In this document: positions 28,518 through 37,978 of the stretch, piece after piece | Position numbering within the stretch: position 1 is the first letter of the stretch | How the letters are laid out: every line of letters begins with the position of its first letter | Source of the DNA: Plantactinospora soyae | GTDB lineage: Bacteria > Actinomycetota > Actinomycetes > Mycobacteriales > Micromonosporaceae | Assembly (NCBI RefSeq): GCF_014874095.1 | Contig: NZ_JADBEB010000001.1 | Span: 6,076,001-6,140,000 of the forward strand | Direction of reading: 5' to 3' | Length of the DNA: 64,000 nucleotides | The notes under the pieces: model-generated | Told to the model about the DNA's origin: nothing | Database searches by the model: none | Seen by the model: only the letters and a program-made list of their open reading frames with translations | Translations under genes and position numbers: made by a program

Positions 28518-30925
28518 GTGCGCCGCGAGGCGCTCTGTTGTATCCCCAGCTCAGCTGGGAGGAACTGGAGGGAGGTTCCTGGGTCTAATGGCTTACCCGT
28601 AGCTGAAAGGTGATCGGGGACAAGAGCATGCCAGGAAACCGGCGGTCATGGTCAGGCGTTGACGTGACGCGTCGTGGGACCCGTGCGATATGGCGAAGGC
28701 TGGATTGCTTGAAACCCAATCTCCAGACGATGAAAAGTACCATCCGCCGGAAATGACGCCTGGAACCGGTGCCGCGTCCTGCCTCGGCTTTGCAGCGTGG
28801 TCGGGGCATCCTCCGGACGCAGGGCGATGCCCAGCGAGGGCATTGAAGGAGATGAGTGGGTCGCCTACGTCGTGCTGACGTGCAACAGAGACGAACGCGG
28901 GATCGCCTACGGGGTGCGAGCCCTATGGCGACGGAGCGCTCGTAGTAGTCGCCGGGGTCACGTCCGGCCGAGGAGGACGGGAAAGCCGTCCGCAGGGCGA
29001 AGGAGCGCAGGTGATCGGACACCACAGGTATCGGGAGGTATGCGAAATGCAGAGCGCCGAGACGGTGCTGGGTGTCCTGCGTGAGCGCGGCAGGCGTGGC
29101 CTGCCGCTGGATGAGTTGTATCGACAGTTGTTCAACCCGCAGCTGTATCTGCTGGCCTACGGGCGCATCTACGCCAACCGCGGCGCGATGACACCGGGTG
29201 CCAGCGCGGAAACCGTGGACGGCATGTCGTTGATGAAGATCGGTCGCATCATCGATGCGTTGCGCCATGAGCGCTACCGGTTTAGCCCGGTCAAGCGGAC
29301 CTGGATCCCGAAGAAGAACGGGACGCGACGGCCGCTGGGCTTGCCTACCTGGTCGGACAAGCTCGTCGGCGAGGTGATGCGTCTGCTGTTGGAGGCGTAC
29401 TACGAGCCGGAGTTCTCCGCCCGGTCCCACGGGTTCCGTCCCGCTCGGGGCTGCCACACCGCGTTACGCGAGGTGGCGACGACCTGGACGGCGACGGCCT
29501 GGTTCATCGAGGGTGACATCTCCGACTGCTTCGGCACGCTGGACCACCAGGTCATGCTGTCGACGCTGGCGGAGCGCATCCACGACAACCGGTTTCTGCG
29601 GTTACTGCGTAACATGCTCACAGCCGGATACCTGGAGGACTGGATCTGGAACGCCACGCTCAGCGGCGCGCCGCAGGGCGGGGTGATCTCACCGATCCTG
29701 TCGAACATCTATCTGCATCGGTTGGACACGTTTGTTGAGAACGTACTCATCCCCGAGTACACCCGAGGCGAACGCCGGGCCAAGAACCGCGCGTACTGCC
29801 GGGTGCAAGACGCGGCCGCACGGGCTCGTGTTCGTGGTGACCGCACCACGGCAAGGAAGCTGCGCCAGCAGCTGCACCGCCTACCCAGCCGAGACCCGAA
29901 CGATCCCGGCTACCGGCGGTTGCGCTACGTGCGTTACGCCGATGACACCCTGCTCGGGTTTGTCGGACCACGAGCCGAGGCCGAGGAGATCAGACAGCGC
30001 CTCGCTCAGTTCCTTCGTGACGATCTCAAGCTGGAACTGTCCGAGGACAAGACGCTGATCACGCACGCCCGCACCAGCGCGGCGAGGTTCCTTGGCTACG
30101 AGATCACCGTCCAGCACGGCGACCACATGCACCATCGTGGGAACCGGACGGTCAACGGCACGATCGCGTTACGCGTGCCCAAAACGGTGATCACGGCCAA
30201 ATGCGCCCGGTACCTACAACGCGGCAAACCCGCGCATCGGACCCGACTGGTCAACCACGATGACCACACCATCATCGCGACCTACGGGGCCGAGTACCGA
30301 GGCATCGTCCAGTACTACCTGCCCGCCGGCGACGTCTGGCGACTGAGCCGGCTTCGCTGGATCATGGAAACCTCCATGCTCAAGACCCTGGCACTCAAGC
30401 ACCGCTCGGCGGTGTCGAGAATGGCCCGCAAGCACCGGACCACCATCGACACCCCGCACGGCAAACGGCGGTGTTTCGAAGCCCGGGTCGAGCGCGCAGG
30501 CAGGCCAGCACTGGTCGCCCGGTTCGGCGGCATACCACTCAGGCGGCAGAAGACAGCGGTCGTCCTCGACCGCCGCCCCGTCCCAATCGCCGCCCGCAAA
30601 GAGCTGATCAACCGGCTCCTCGCCGGGCGGTGCGAGGTCTGCGACGGCACGGTGGACATCCAAGTTCACCACGTCCGCAAACTCGCCGACCTCGATCGGG
30701 ACAAGCAGTCACGCAAGAACACCTGGACGAAGATCATGGTCAAGCGACGACGCAAGACGCTCATCGTCTGCGCTGACTGCCACACCCAGATCCACTCCGG
30801 CAACGCCGCAATCACGCAGTAGTCACTGGAGAGCCGGATGCCCGGAAACGGGCCTGTCCGGTTCGGGAGGAGGGCGCCGGAAAAGGACCTGCCCAGGCAG
30901 GCACCTCACCAGCGCCCCACCTCAC
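28518..30925 (+). mobile_element. group II intron B, antisense to the transposase
   Basis: A 2408-bp intron beginning GTGCGCCGCGAGG at 28518 and ending AC at 30925. Domain V is at 30831-30866 (GAGCCGGATGCCC, GGAAAC loop). The 5' end, domain V and maturase are clearly related to intron A but diverged. Removing it joins GTC to CAG in the transposase and restores the IS701 motif VGVQRQYSG. It lies opposite to the transposase, so it cannot be spliced from transposase mRNA and permanently disrupts the gene. Confidence 0.9.
29047..30822 (+). CDS. ltrA: group II intron reverse transcriptase/maturase with HNH domain (intron B)
   Basis: A 591-residue RT-maturase. Blocks seen: RPLGLPTWSDKLV, SHGFRPARGCHTAL, LSGAPQGGVISPILSN, VRYADDTLLGF, then the maturase domain (TYGAEYRGIVQYYL) and a CEVCDG...HHVRKL...CADCHTQIH HNH endonuclease. 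The ATG at 29047 matches the sister protein's natural N-terminus; an in-frame upstream start exists at 29011. All domains look intact, so this intron may be mobile. Confidence 0.9.
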   Translation: MQSAETVLGVLRERGRRGLPLDELYRQLFNPQLYLLAYGRIYANRGAMTPGASAETVDGMSLMKIGRIIDALRHERYRFSPVKRTWIPKKNGTRRPLGLPTWSDKLVGEVMRLLLEAYYEPEFSARSHGFRPARGCHTALREVATTWTATAWFIEGDISDCFGTLDHQVMLSTLAERIHDNRFLRLLRNMLTAGYLEDWIWNATLSGAPQGGVISPILSNIYLHRLDTFVENVLIPEYTRGERRAKNRAYCRVQDAAARARVRGDRTTARKLRQQLHRLPSRDPNDPGYRRLRYVRYADDTLLGFVGPRAEAEEIRQRLAQFLRDDLKLELSEDKTLITHARTSAARFLGYEITVQHGDHMHHRGNRTVNGTIALRVPKTVITAKCARYLQRGKPAHRTRLVNHDDHTIIATYGAEYRGIVQYYLPAGDVWRLSRLRWIMETSMLKTLALKHRSAVSRMARKHRTTIDTPHGKRRCFEARVERAGRPALVARFGGIPLRRQKTAVVLDRRPVPIAARKELINRLLAGRCEVCDGTVDIQVHHVRKLADLDRDKQSRKNTWTKIMVKRRRKTLIVCADCHTQIHSGNAAITQ

Positions 30926-31351
30926 GACACCGACCGTCTTGGTTCCCTTCTTGAGGTCTCCAGTCTCGTCGATCAACAGGATCCCCTCGGGGCGCCCGAG
31001 CCGGGCCGCGACGAAATCACGGACGTCGGCGCGCACCAGAGCGTCGTCCCAGCTGGCCCGGCCGATGAGATCCTGCATCCCGCCCGGCCCGGCATCGCCG
31101 GCGTGTTCCGCGATCGTCCAGCAGTTCTTCACCGGCAGCGGCGCGAGCAACCCAGCCACGAAGTCCCGGACCCGGCGCCGTGGTTCGGGCCGGGTGAAGC
31201 GTGCCTCGATCGTGTCCATCAACTCGCCGAACATCTCAGACCATCGCTGAGCATCTACTCTGTAAGCGGCAGTCACCGCCGCGTCTTCAGTAGTCCACAC
31301 AACCGCTGAGACTCGACGGTGGCTGCTTGCCGTCCACGGACAAAACCACAC
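30926..31351 (-). pseudogene. IS701 transposase, N-terminal block
   Basis: Reads DTIEARFTRPEPRRRVRDF, LLAPLPVKNCWTIAEHAGDA, GGMQDLIGRASWD and LIDETGDLKKGTKTVGV. This is the conserved N-terminal part of IS701 transposases, including the first catalytic Asp (DETG). The start may be internal (ATG near 31234 or 31219). The block ends exactly where intron B begins. Confidence 0.85.
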
Positions 31352-31392
31352 CGTCCCCGCAGCTCAGAACGGATCTCCTGCTGGAGTACTAG

Positions 31393-31560
31393 TGTCGTGA
31401 GTCGTTGATGTGCGCGGTAGCGCTTGATGAAGTCGAGGGTCCGGTCGGCGGCCTCGGTCCAGGCGTAGGGCCGGGGGTTGTCGTTCCAGATCCCGATCCA
31501 GTCACGGATGTCGCTGTTCAGTGCGCGGACGCTGCGGTGGGTGCCGCGTTGTGAAGCCTT
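31393..31560 (-). pseudogene. IS630-family transposase C-terminal scrap
   Basis: The minus strand reads VRALNSDIRDWIGIWNDNP and PYAWTEAADRTLDFIKRY, the usual C-terminus of IS630 transposases. No other part remains. Its end abuts the CTAG duplication of the IS701 insertion. Confidence 0.7.
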
Positions 31561-31564
31561 CATA

Positions 31565-31860
31565 TTCGCAGGCCTTTGATGCCGGCTCGGCGCATCAGCA
31601 TTTCGACCGTGTTGCCCGACGATGATGCCGTGGCCGAGGCGCAGCTCGGCGTGGCGCCGCGCCGTAGGTGCCACGCGAAGCCGTGTGGACCGCGCGGATC
31701 CTTTCGGTCAGCAGGCGTGGCGCAGGGAGCGAGCCGACGGTGGCCGGTTGCGCCAGGCGTAGTAGCCGGACACCGAAACGTCGAGCACGCGGCAGCACAG
31801 GGAGAAGATCAGAAGCTCCACCAGACGGGGGGGAACTCAGAGGTTTGGTCACGCCACTTC
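31565..31860 (-). pseudogene. IS3-family OrfB fragment, frameshifted
   Basis: Two frames give ERIRAVHTASRGTYGA and HAELRLGHGIIVG, the HTH_21 region of IS3-type OrfB integrases. They lie in different frames and the DDE core is absent. Confidence 0.7.
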
Positions 31861-32130
31861 ATGACCGTGTTCACGCGTCGAACCCCAACCGGCCGCGACC
31901 ACGCCAGCAACTGCCCCCGTTCTTGGTCAGTGAGCCCTTCTCACCCTGCGGAGGCCGGGTTTCGGCGTGGTGGTGTGGAGCAAGGATGGGGCAGCGCAGT
32001 TTGCTCAGGAATGTCCAGGTCTTGAGAATGCATCGGCGCGTTCGCCGATGGCGCGGATGCGGGCGTGGGCTCGGTCGACCTGTGCGTGAAAGTGTTTCCC
32101 GTCGGATGTGACAGTTCGGCCGAGGTCGCT
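31861..32130 (-). pseudogene. IS5-type transposase C-terminal scrap
   Basis: The minus strand reads ILKTWTFLSKLRCPILAP and nearby decayed HAQVDRAHARIRA-like sequence in other frames, resembling the end of IS5-type transposases. Heavily degraded. The stretch 32131-32379 beyond it shows no recognisable gene. Confidence 0.45.
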
Positions 32131-32379
32131 CGGCGGGCGCCGGTTCCACGAAGTCAGGTCGGGATCCTCGTTGTCGGGCCGATCGGGTGGCGAGCGCGCG
32201 GAGCCGGTCGAGGCCGTCGACGCGGAAGCCAGCCCAGTCGGGCTGCATCAAGCCGGGGGCCGGCGACCAGCTCCCCGGCCACGACCTCGCCCGCGGTGGG
32301 ATCCTCTTGCGCTGGGGCACGCCGAAACGGCCGGTGGCCTCTGCCACCGGTCCGTTTCTGTGGCGCTGACCTCTCACCG

Positions 32380-32781
32380 TCAGGCGTAGAAGGGGCTGTT
32401 CTGGTAACTCGCGAGCCGCCAGACGCCGCCGACGTCGGGCACCGCGATCCAAGAGGCCCGGATCTGCGCCTTCGGCGCGACCTTGTTCTCGCCGGCCTGC
32501 ATGACGCCACCGCTGGTGATCATGACGGCGAGCGAATCGCCGAAGAATTCCATCGACAGCGGCATGCCGGTGACCTGTGTGCCTCGGTACTGCTTGGTGA
32601 ACGCCTCCCTCATGAAGGCGACGATCTCGGCGCGGCCCTTGCAGAACACGCCGGGCAGGATCATCGAGCCGTTCTCGGTGAAGAGCTCACCGAATGCGTC
32701 GGCGTCGTTGGCCGCCCAGGACGAGACGAGCTTCGGGGCAAGCGAGGAGACGCCGATCGTGGCGGCAGTGGGGGCGGTCAT
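32380..32781 (-). CDS. SgcJ/EcaC-like NTF2-fold protein
   Basis: A 133-residue single-domain protein of the SnoaL/NTF2 fold. The pattern SSWAANDADAFGELFTENGS, GRAEIVAFMREAF and VWRLASYQNSPF matches the TIGR02246 (SgcJ/EcaC) group known from enediyne and other clusters. Such proteins have a small cone-shaped pocket and act as isomerases, cyclases or binding partners; a catalytic role for SgcJ has not been settled to my knowledge. The start has a GGAGGT site. It follows the acyl-CoA dehydrogenase-fold gene by 14 nt in the same operon. Confidence 0.75.
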   Translation of the reverse strand: MTAPTAATIGVSSLAPKLVSSWAANDADAFGELFTENGSMILPGVFCKGRAEIVAFMREAFTKQYRGTQVTGMPLSMEFFGDSLAVMITSGGVMQAGENKVAPKAQIRASWIAVPDVGGVWRLASYQNSPFYA

Positions 32782-32795
32782 GGCGATTACCTCCG

Positions 32796-33980
32796 TCAGA
32801 AGTACATCGTGTTGGGGTGGAGCCCGCAGAGGACCCGGCCGTACAGCTCCGCGTTGGTGTCGGGATGCATGAGCGCGTGCTGGTTGATGGCGCTGATGTC
32901 GCGGGTGATGCGCCCGATCGGCACGTGCGTGTAGATCGACGAACCGCCGCTGGCGTTGCCGAGGAGGTCACCGACCTGCTTGGCCAGGCGCACGACGGCG
33001 CCCATCTCGGCACGTGCGCGAACACGGGTCTCCATCTTCCATTCTTCGCCGCTCGCGGCGGTGGTGTCCACGAGCTCGGCGAGGGTGCAGGCGTGGAACT
33101 CGGCCTCCTCGACGAACATGGCGGCGTCAGCCACCTGCAGGTGCGTAAGCGGGGCGTCCGCCTGGCTCTCATAGCCGGTGTAGGTGATCTTGCGGCCGCC
33201 GAGGCGGCTCAGGAAGGTGCTGAGCGCGGCGCGCGCGAGGCCCAGCGTGGCGCCCACCGACGACGCCGACGCCACGGGCAGCAGCGGCGCGTTGTAGATG
33301 GCCGACGCCGCGTTGACCTGCGACGAGCAGGGACCCTCCAGCACGGCGGGTAGCGGGAGTACCCGCTCGGCCGGGATGAACAGGTCCTGCGCCACGGTGG
33401 TGACGCTGCCGGAGCCACGAAGGCCCGCCGTGTGCCAGTCGTCGACGATCTTCAGTTGAGTCATCGGCACCATCGCGATGACGGGCATCGGCGGAGCGTC
33501 GGGGCTGACGAGGATCGCGATGATCTCCTGCCAGTGTGCGTGGTGGGCGCCGCTTATGAAGCTCCACTTGCCGTTGACGACGATGCCGCCGTCGACCGGC
33601 GCGGCCATGCCGCCCGGGCTCAGCGTGCCGCAGATGCGCACGTTCGGTGTGGAGAAGATCTCGTCCTGCGCGGCCTCGGGGAACTGTGCGGCCATCCACG
33701 TGGGGATGGTGTAGACCGAGGAGATCCACGCGGTGGACCCGTCGGCCGTAGCGATCTCGGCGGCGACGTCGACGAGTGTGCGGGTGGAGGCTTCGTAGCC
33801 GCCGTATCGTTTCGGGATGCGCAGCTTGAACACGCCCGCATCGGTGAGCGCCTCGATCGACTCGTCGTGGACGCGACGATTCTCGTCCGCCCACTCGGCA
33901 TTTTTGGCCAGTGCCGGCAGGATGTCGCGTACTCGGTCGATGACCAGTTCGCGTGCCGGCTTCTCGGTTGATGGCACCAT
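32796..33980 (-). CDS. acyl-CoA dehydrogenase-fold flavin monooxygenase
   Basis: A 394-residue protein of the acyl-CoA dehydrogenase superfamily with a type-2 C-terminal domain, like HsaA or HpaB-class group D monooxygenases. Seen: N-terminal helices (RIPKRYGGYEASTRTLVDVA), a beta domain with GKWSFISGAHHAHW, and a C-terminal helix with GDLLGNASGGSSIYTH. This class uses reduced flavin from a separate reductase to hydroxylate phenols or oxidise amines. A GGAG site precedes the ATG. The operon order is P450, this enzyme, then the NTF2 protein. The substrate is unknown; an aryl-PCP or late intermediate is likely. Confidence 0.75.
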   Translation of the reverse strand: MVPSTEKPARELVIDRVRDILPALAKNAEWADENRRVHDESIEALTDAGVFKLRIPKRYGGYEASTRTLVDVAAEIATADGSTAWISSVYTIPTWMAAQFPEAAQDEIFSTPNVRICGTLSPGGMAAPVDGGIVVNGKWSFISGAHHAHWQEIIAILVSPDAPPMPVIAMVPMTQLKIVDDWHTAGLRGSGSVTTVAQDLFIPAERVLPLPAVLEGPCSSQVNAASAIYNAPLLPVASASSVGATLGLARAALSTFLSRLGGRKITYTGYESQADAPLTHLQVADAAMFVEEAEFHACTLAELVDTTAASGEEWKMETRVRARAEMGAVVRLAKQVGDLLGNASGGSSIYTHVPIGRITRDISAINQHALMHPDTNAELYGRVLCGLHPNTMYF

Positions 33981-34190
33981 TTACTCCTAAGGCGAATGGC
34001 AATGCCGGCTTTTCGGCGGATCTCAATGGTGTCATAAGGAGAGCCTGCCGTGGTCTTCTCGATTGCGCGGAATAATCGGGTGCGGGGCCGTGCCGCCCGT
34101 ACGCGATGCAGAACGAGTGAAGCCGCCGGCGGGCGGCCACGGCGCCCCGTCAGGGTCCCGCCCGCCCGGTGACCTTTTCCGAATATGCAC

Positions 34191-35426
34191 TCAGGTCGTG
34201 AGCCGGACGGGCAGGGCACGGTGGCCGTTCATGATGAAGGTCGGAAGCGGCTGCAACTCCTCCGGCTCGACCGCCAACGCCATCTCCGGGAACGTCGCGA
34301 ACAGCGTGGAAAGGCCGATCTGGGCGACGGCATAGGCAACGCCGGCGCCGAGGCAGTAGTGCGCGCCGTAGCCGAACGAGAGGTGGCGCTTGTCCTCCCG
34401 CGCCACGTCGAAGACGTCGGCGGTGTCGCCGTGCAGGGCCGGGTCGCGGCCGATGGCGGCGTAGTTGACGAGGATCGGGTCGCCTTGTGGGATGGTCACG
34501 CCCTCGAGCTCGATGTCGGTCACGGCGTAGCGCAGGGGCAGGTTCGCGAGCGGGGACTCGACGCGCAGGGTTTCATCGATCACGGCGTCCCAGGAGACGT
34601 CGCCCGCCAGCACCGAACGCAGCTGGTCGGGGTGCGCGAGCAGCGACGAGATGGCGTTGTCGAAGAAGTTGATGGTGGTCTCGGAGCCGGCGCCGAGGAT
34701 TGCGAAGATCGAGTCGGCCAGCTCGTCCTCGGAGAGGTGAGAGCCGTCCTCGTCGCGGGCGGCGATGAGGTCGGAGGTGATGTCCTCGCCCGGGGTGGCG
34801 CGCTTCTCGGCGATCAGCTTGACCATGGCGCCGCGCCAGCCGGCGAGGGTCTCCTGCGCCTGCTGCGGGGTGACGGTGGTGTCGACCATCATGTCGATCA
34901 CCTTGGCGGTGGCGCGGCGCTGCTCCTCACCCATGCCGATGAGGTCGGCGACGAGCATGGCGGGCAGCGGGTAGCAGAACGTCTCCCGCAGGTCGACGGT
35001 CTCGCCTGCCGGAATCCTGCCGAGCTCGCCAATCAGCATGTCGGTGAGGGACTGGATGTGCGGCTTGATCGCCTCGAGGCGCTTGCGGGTGAACGCGCTG
35101 CCGACCAAGCGCCGCAACCTGACGCGGTCGGCTCCGAACGCGGTGACCATGTTGTCCATCGCCACCCAGCTGATCATCTCCCAGTCGGGGCGGATGCGGC
35201 CCTCGTAGAAATCGGGCCAGTGGTTGCGGGCGCTCTTGGTCACACGCGAGTCGGCGAGGATGGCCTTGATCACGTCGTGGCTGTTCACTGACCATGCAAC
35301 GACCCCGCCGGGGAGCTGCACCTGCACGGCCGCGCCCTGCTTGCGCAGGCTGGCAGCCTCGGTGTGGATGTCGCTGCCACTCGTGTCGAGGGCGATAGGG
35401 CAGCGCCCAGAGTTGCCAGGTTTCAT
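34191..35426 (-). CDS. cytochrome P450 (first of two)
   Basis: A 411-residue soluble bacterial P450, CYP107-like. Seen: the I-helix oxygen-activation motif AGSETT, the ExxR motif (ETLR) and the heme-binding loop FGYGAHYCLG with the proximal Cys. Electrons would come from ferredoxin and reductase encoded elsewhere. An AAGGAG site precedes the ATG. It heads the operon with the flavin monooxygenase and SgcJ-like protein, so it probably tailors the same product. Candidate jobs are benzylic or ring hydroxylation of a carrier-bound aryl acid, or oxidation of the scaffold. Confidence 0.85.
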   Translation of the reverse strand: MKPGNSGRCPIALDTSGSDIHTEAASLRKQGAAVQVQLPGGVVAWSVNSHDVIKAILADSRVTKSARNHWPDFYEGRIRPDWEMISWVAMDNMVTAFGADRVRLRRLVGSAFTRKRLEAIKPHIQSLTDMLIGELGRIPAGETVDLRETFCYPLPAMLVADLIGMGEEQRRATAKVIDMMVDTTVTPQQAQETLAGWRGAMVKLIAEKRATPGEDITSDLIAARDEDGSHLSEDELADSIFAILGAGSETTINFFDNAISSLLAHPDQLRSVLAGDVSWDAVIDETLRVESPLANLPLRYAVTDIELEGVTIPQGDPILVNYAAIGRDPALHGDTADVFDVAREDKRHLSFGYGAHYCLGAGVAYAVAQIGLSTLFATFPEMALAVEPEELQPLPTFIMNGHRALPVRLTT

Positions 35427-35977
35427 GGTCCACAGCTCCTTCGTGTCGGCTCGGCGCGCTTCGCCGGTTGTCGTGACGCTCCTCCGGACGGCGATCCCGC
35501 GCGTCCTCCCGGTTGCTGGTCAGGACCCGGACAGCAGCGAAGGAGAAGTCGGGTTCGGGCGGGCCGCACCGATGCCACCAGTCCAGGAGGGTCCCCGCGC
35601 TGGGCCCAAGTTCGGGGCAGAGCCCATGCGCACTGCGGAGGACGCTTCGAACATCCCCGGGGCGGGACTATCGAGGAGCCGCGGCACGCAGTAGCGGCCG
35701 GCGGCGAGGCGATCGTCAGCCGCGGCGTATACCCGTCGAGATGCAGGCCCTCGGTGCACACTGCCGGGACCACCACCTGACGCTGTCCGTGCTCGGCGGC
35801 GGGTACGGCTGGGCCGGCCGGACGCTGTGTCCGTGCGGCCTGGTCATCGACATGTCACGTACACGACAGGTCACCGTCCGAGCCGGCTCGGACGGCGACG
35901 CTCGCCGACCCGGACGGTGATGCTCGCTGGGCGCCACCAGGCGAATTCCGCCTTCCACATATGACAGGAGCAGATCA
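35427..35977. other. divergent intergenic region, about 550 bp
   Basis: Lies between the minus-strand P450 operon and the plus-strand antiporter, so it should hold divergent promoters. I see no gene with family motifs here; short frames on both strands are Arg/Ser/Pro-rich. Confidence 0.4.
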
Positions 35978-37435
35978 ATGGTGCGAACCAAGCAGCGGCT
36001 CGGCCTGCGTGCGGTGGGTGTCTACGGGCTTCTGGTCGTCCTGCCGGTGCTGATCAGCGTCGTTCTGCTTACCCGCGAGGGCGGCGCAGGGGGCGGGGCG
36101 ACGAAGGCGGCCGCAGCCGGGCATCCCCTTGCGCAGCTGCTGCTGGCCATCGCGGTCGTCATCGCCGCGTGCCGGCTGGCGGGCTGGCTGATGCGGCGGA
36201 TCGGCCAGCCCGCGGTGGTCGGCGAGATCATCGCGGGCGTCGTGCTCGGCCCGTCGCTGCTCGGAGCGGTCTGGCCGGCGGGCGCCGCGGCGCTGCTGCC
36301 GGACGCGATCCTGCCGCAGCTCAACGTTCTCGCCCAGGTGGGCGTCGTCCTGTTCGTCTTCCTGACCGGGCTCGAGCTGAACACCCGGCTGATCCGCGGC
36401 CGGGGGCACCTGGCCGTAGTGGTCAGCCACGTCAGCATCGCGGTGCCCTTCGTGCTCGGCGTGCTGCTCGCCATCGTCGCGTACGCCAAGTTCGCGCCCG
36501 AGGGAGTCGGGCCACTGGCCTTCGCGCTGTTCATCGGGGTGTCGATGAGCATCACGGCGCTGCCGGTGCTCGCCCGGATCCTCAAGGACACCGGGATGTT
36601 CCACAGCCGGGTCGGTGTCGTCGTGCTGACCTGCGCGGTGATCGACGACGTGACCGCGTGGTCGCTGCTGGCGCTGGTGGTGGCGGTCGTCACGGCGTCG
36701 TCTCTCGTCGGCGTGCTCCTGACGCTCGGGTCGGCGGTGGCCTTCGCCGCCCTGCTGCTCTATGCGATCCGCCCACTGATGACCTTGTACTTCGCCAGGA
36801 CCCCCGACCCGACGTTGCGCCGCCTCGCTCCGCTGGCGCTCGTCGGGGTGCTGCTGTGCGCCATGGCCACCGAGTGGATCGGCGTGCACGCGATGTTCGG
36901 TGCCTTCATGTTCGGCCTGGTCTTCCCGCGCGGCAACGTGGTCGAGAGGTGGCTGCACCAGAACGCCAGTGGCCTCACCACCGTACTGATGCTGCCCCTG
37001 TTCTTCGCCTACAGCGGCCTCCGGACGAACCTCACGCTGCTCGCCGACGCGTCGCAGTGGCTGTGGTGTGCGGTGATCCTCGTGGTGGCAGTCGTCGGCA
37101 AGCTGGTCAGCGCTGCGGTCGCTGCCCGCAGCGTCGGCGAGAGCCTCCCCCGGGCGCTGCAGATCGGCGTACTGATGAATTGCCGGGGCCTCACGGAGCT
37201 GATCGTGCTGAACGTGGGTCTCGATCTCGGGGTGCTGTCGCCGACCATATTCACCATGCTGGTGCTCATGGCCCTGATCTCCACGGCCATGACCGCACCC
37301 CTCGCGGTCGTCCTCGACAAGCGCGCAAGCCGGCACAAGGCTGCGCTCGCGTCCGTGCAGCAGCAGCCCGCGGTGGCCATGTCCCGGGCCACGCCTGCCG
37401 GTGCAGAGGAGCACGACGCGGTGACTGACCGCTGA
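35978..37435 (+). CDS. cation/proton antiporter, CPA2 (KefB-like)
   Basis: A 485-residue membrane protein with about 12-13 hydrophobic helices and CPA2 features: VVGEIIAGVVLGPSLLG in an early helix, VLFVFLTGLELNTRLI, a VIDDVTAW motif with paired acids that bind the ion, and a MNCRGLTELIV helix. It lacks a C-terminal TrkA-N domain. A GGAG-type site precedes the ATG. Such antiporters are common beside actinomycete clusters and may serve self-resistance or pH homeostasis; the ion is not predictable from sequence. Confidence 0.85.
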   Translation: MVRTKQRLGLRAVGVYGLLVVLPVLISVVLLTREGGAGGGATKAAAAGHPLAQLLLAIAVVIAACRLAGWLMRRIGQPAVVGEIIAGVVLGPSLLGAVWPAGAAALLPDAILPQLNVLAQVGVVLFVFLTGLELNTRLIRGRGHLAVVVSHVSIAVPFVLGVLLAIVAYAKFAPEGVGPLAFALFIGVSMSITALPVLARILKDTGMFHSRVGVVVLTCAVIDDVTAWSLLALVVAVVTASSLVGVLLTLGSAVAFAALLLYAIRPLMTLYFARTPDPTLRRLAPLALVGVLLCAMATEWIGVHAMFGAFMFGLVFPRGNVVERWLHQNASGLTTVLMLPLFFAYSGLRTNLTLLADASQWLWCAVILVVAVVGKLVSAAVAARSVGESLPRALQIGVLMNCRGLTELIVLNVGLDLGVLSPTIFTMLVLMALISTAMTAPLAVVLDKRASRHKAALASVQQQPAVAMSRATPAGAEEHDAVTDR

Positions 37436-37529
37436 CCTGCGGCTCCCTGCGGCCCGAACCACGGTCAGGCCACCCGGGCAGGGTCTGTGCCCGGCGGCCG
37501 CCGCCGGCCGGGTGACCACGATGTCCTGC

Positions 37530-37830
37530 CGGGGAATGCTCGTGCAGGTCGAGGGCCGCACCGGCGACGACGTCGCGTACTGGCTGGCCATGCCCATCCT
37601 CGCCGGCGGGACCGGATCTTCTACGCCTGGTGTGCCGACTCCGGCGTCCCCGACTCGAGTGTCTCGCCACCGGGATCCGGTCCTGGTGGCCCGGCGTCCA
37701 GACATTTATCGAGACAAATCTCACGAACGCCGTGAGTGAGGGCTGCAACCGGGTCGGCAAGCCTGACGCCAAGCATGCCTACGGCTGCCGCAACTCCGGC
37801 GACGGTCGACTGTGGACATGGTGCGCAAAC
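37530..37830 (+). pseudogene. ISL3-family transposase scraps
   Basis: The plus strand shows VQVEGRTGDDVAYWLA near 37550 and, in another frame, FIETNLTNAVSEGCNRVGK with HAYGCRNSGD near 37710-37800. These match the middle and the C-terminus of ISL3 transposases; what lay between has been deleted. The rest of 37436-37978 shows no gene. Confidence 0.6.
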
Positions 37831-37978
37831 ACCAGACGAGTCCGTGGATGCCGCACCACGACCGACTTGATTGACCCGGCAATCGAGAGGAAGCACGACC
37901 GGGTGGCGGATGGCATTCTCGGTGATTGACGGCCATCCCTGTCCCCCCATCTGTGGCAGCTTCTGGAGGTCTGTGACG

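Larger units (their letters stand above)
25138..31388 (-). mobile_element. IS701-family element (1.43 kb without introns) carrying two group II introns
   Basis: Perfect 21-bp terminal inverted repeats (25138-25158 and 31368-31388, outer end TACTCCAGCAGG) are flanked by a CTAG duplication at 25134-25137 and 31389-31392, which fits the YTAR 4-bp target of IS701. Between them lies an IS701 transposase on the minus strand in three blocks: 31351-30926, 28517-27880 and 25465-25159. Removing the introns (25466-27879 and 28518-30925) leaves 1429 bp, the normal IS701 size, and one continuous frame. Confidence 0.9.

Noticed and set aside
25138-31388. Composite transposon with cargo genes between two IS copies
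   Set aside because: Only one IS701 transposase is present, in three collinear blocks; the intervening genes are group II intron maturases.
35975-37705. Minus-strand open frame of 576 codons opposite the antiporter gene
   Set aside because: It is antisense to a clear CPA2 membrane protein, has an Arg/Gln/Asp/His-rich low-complexity composition and no domain; a GC-bias shadow.
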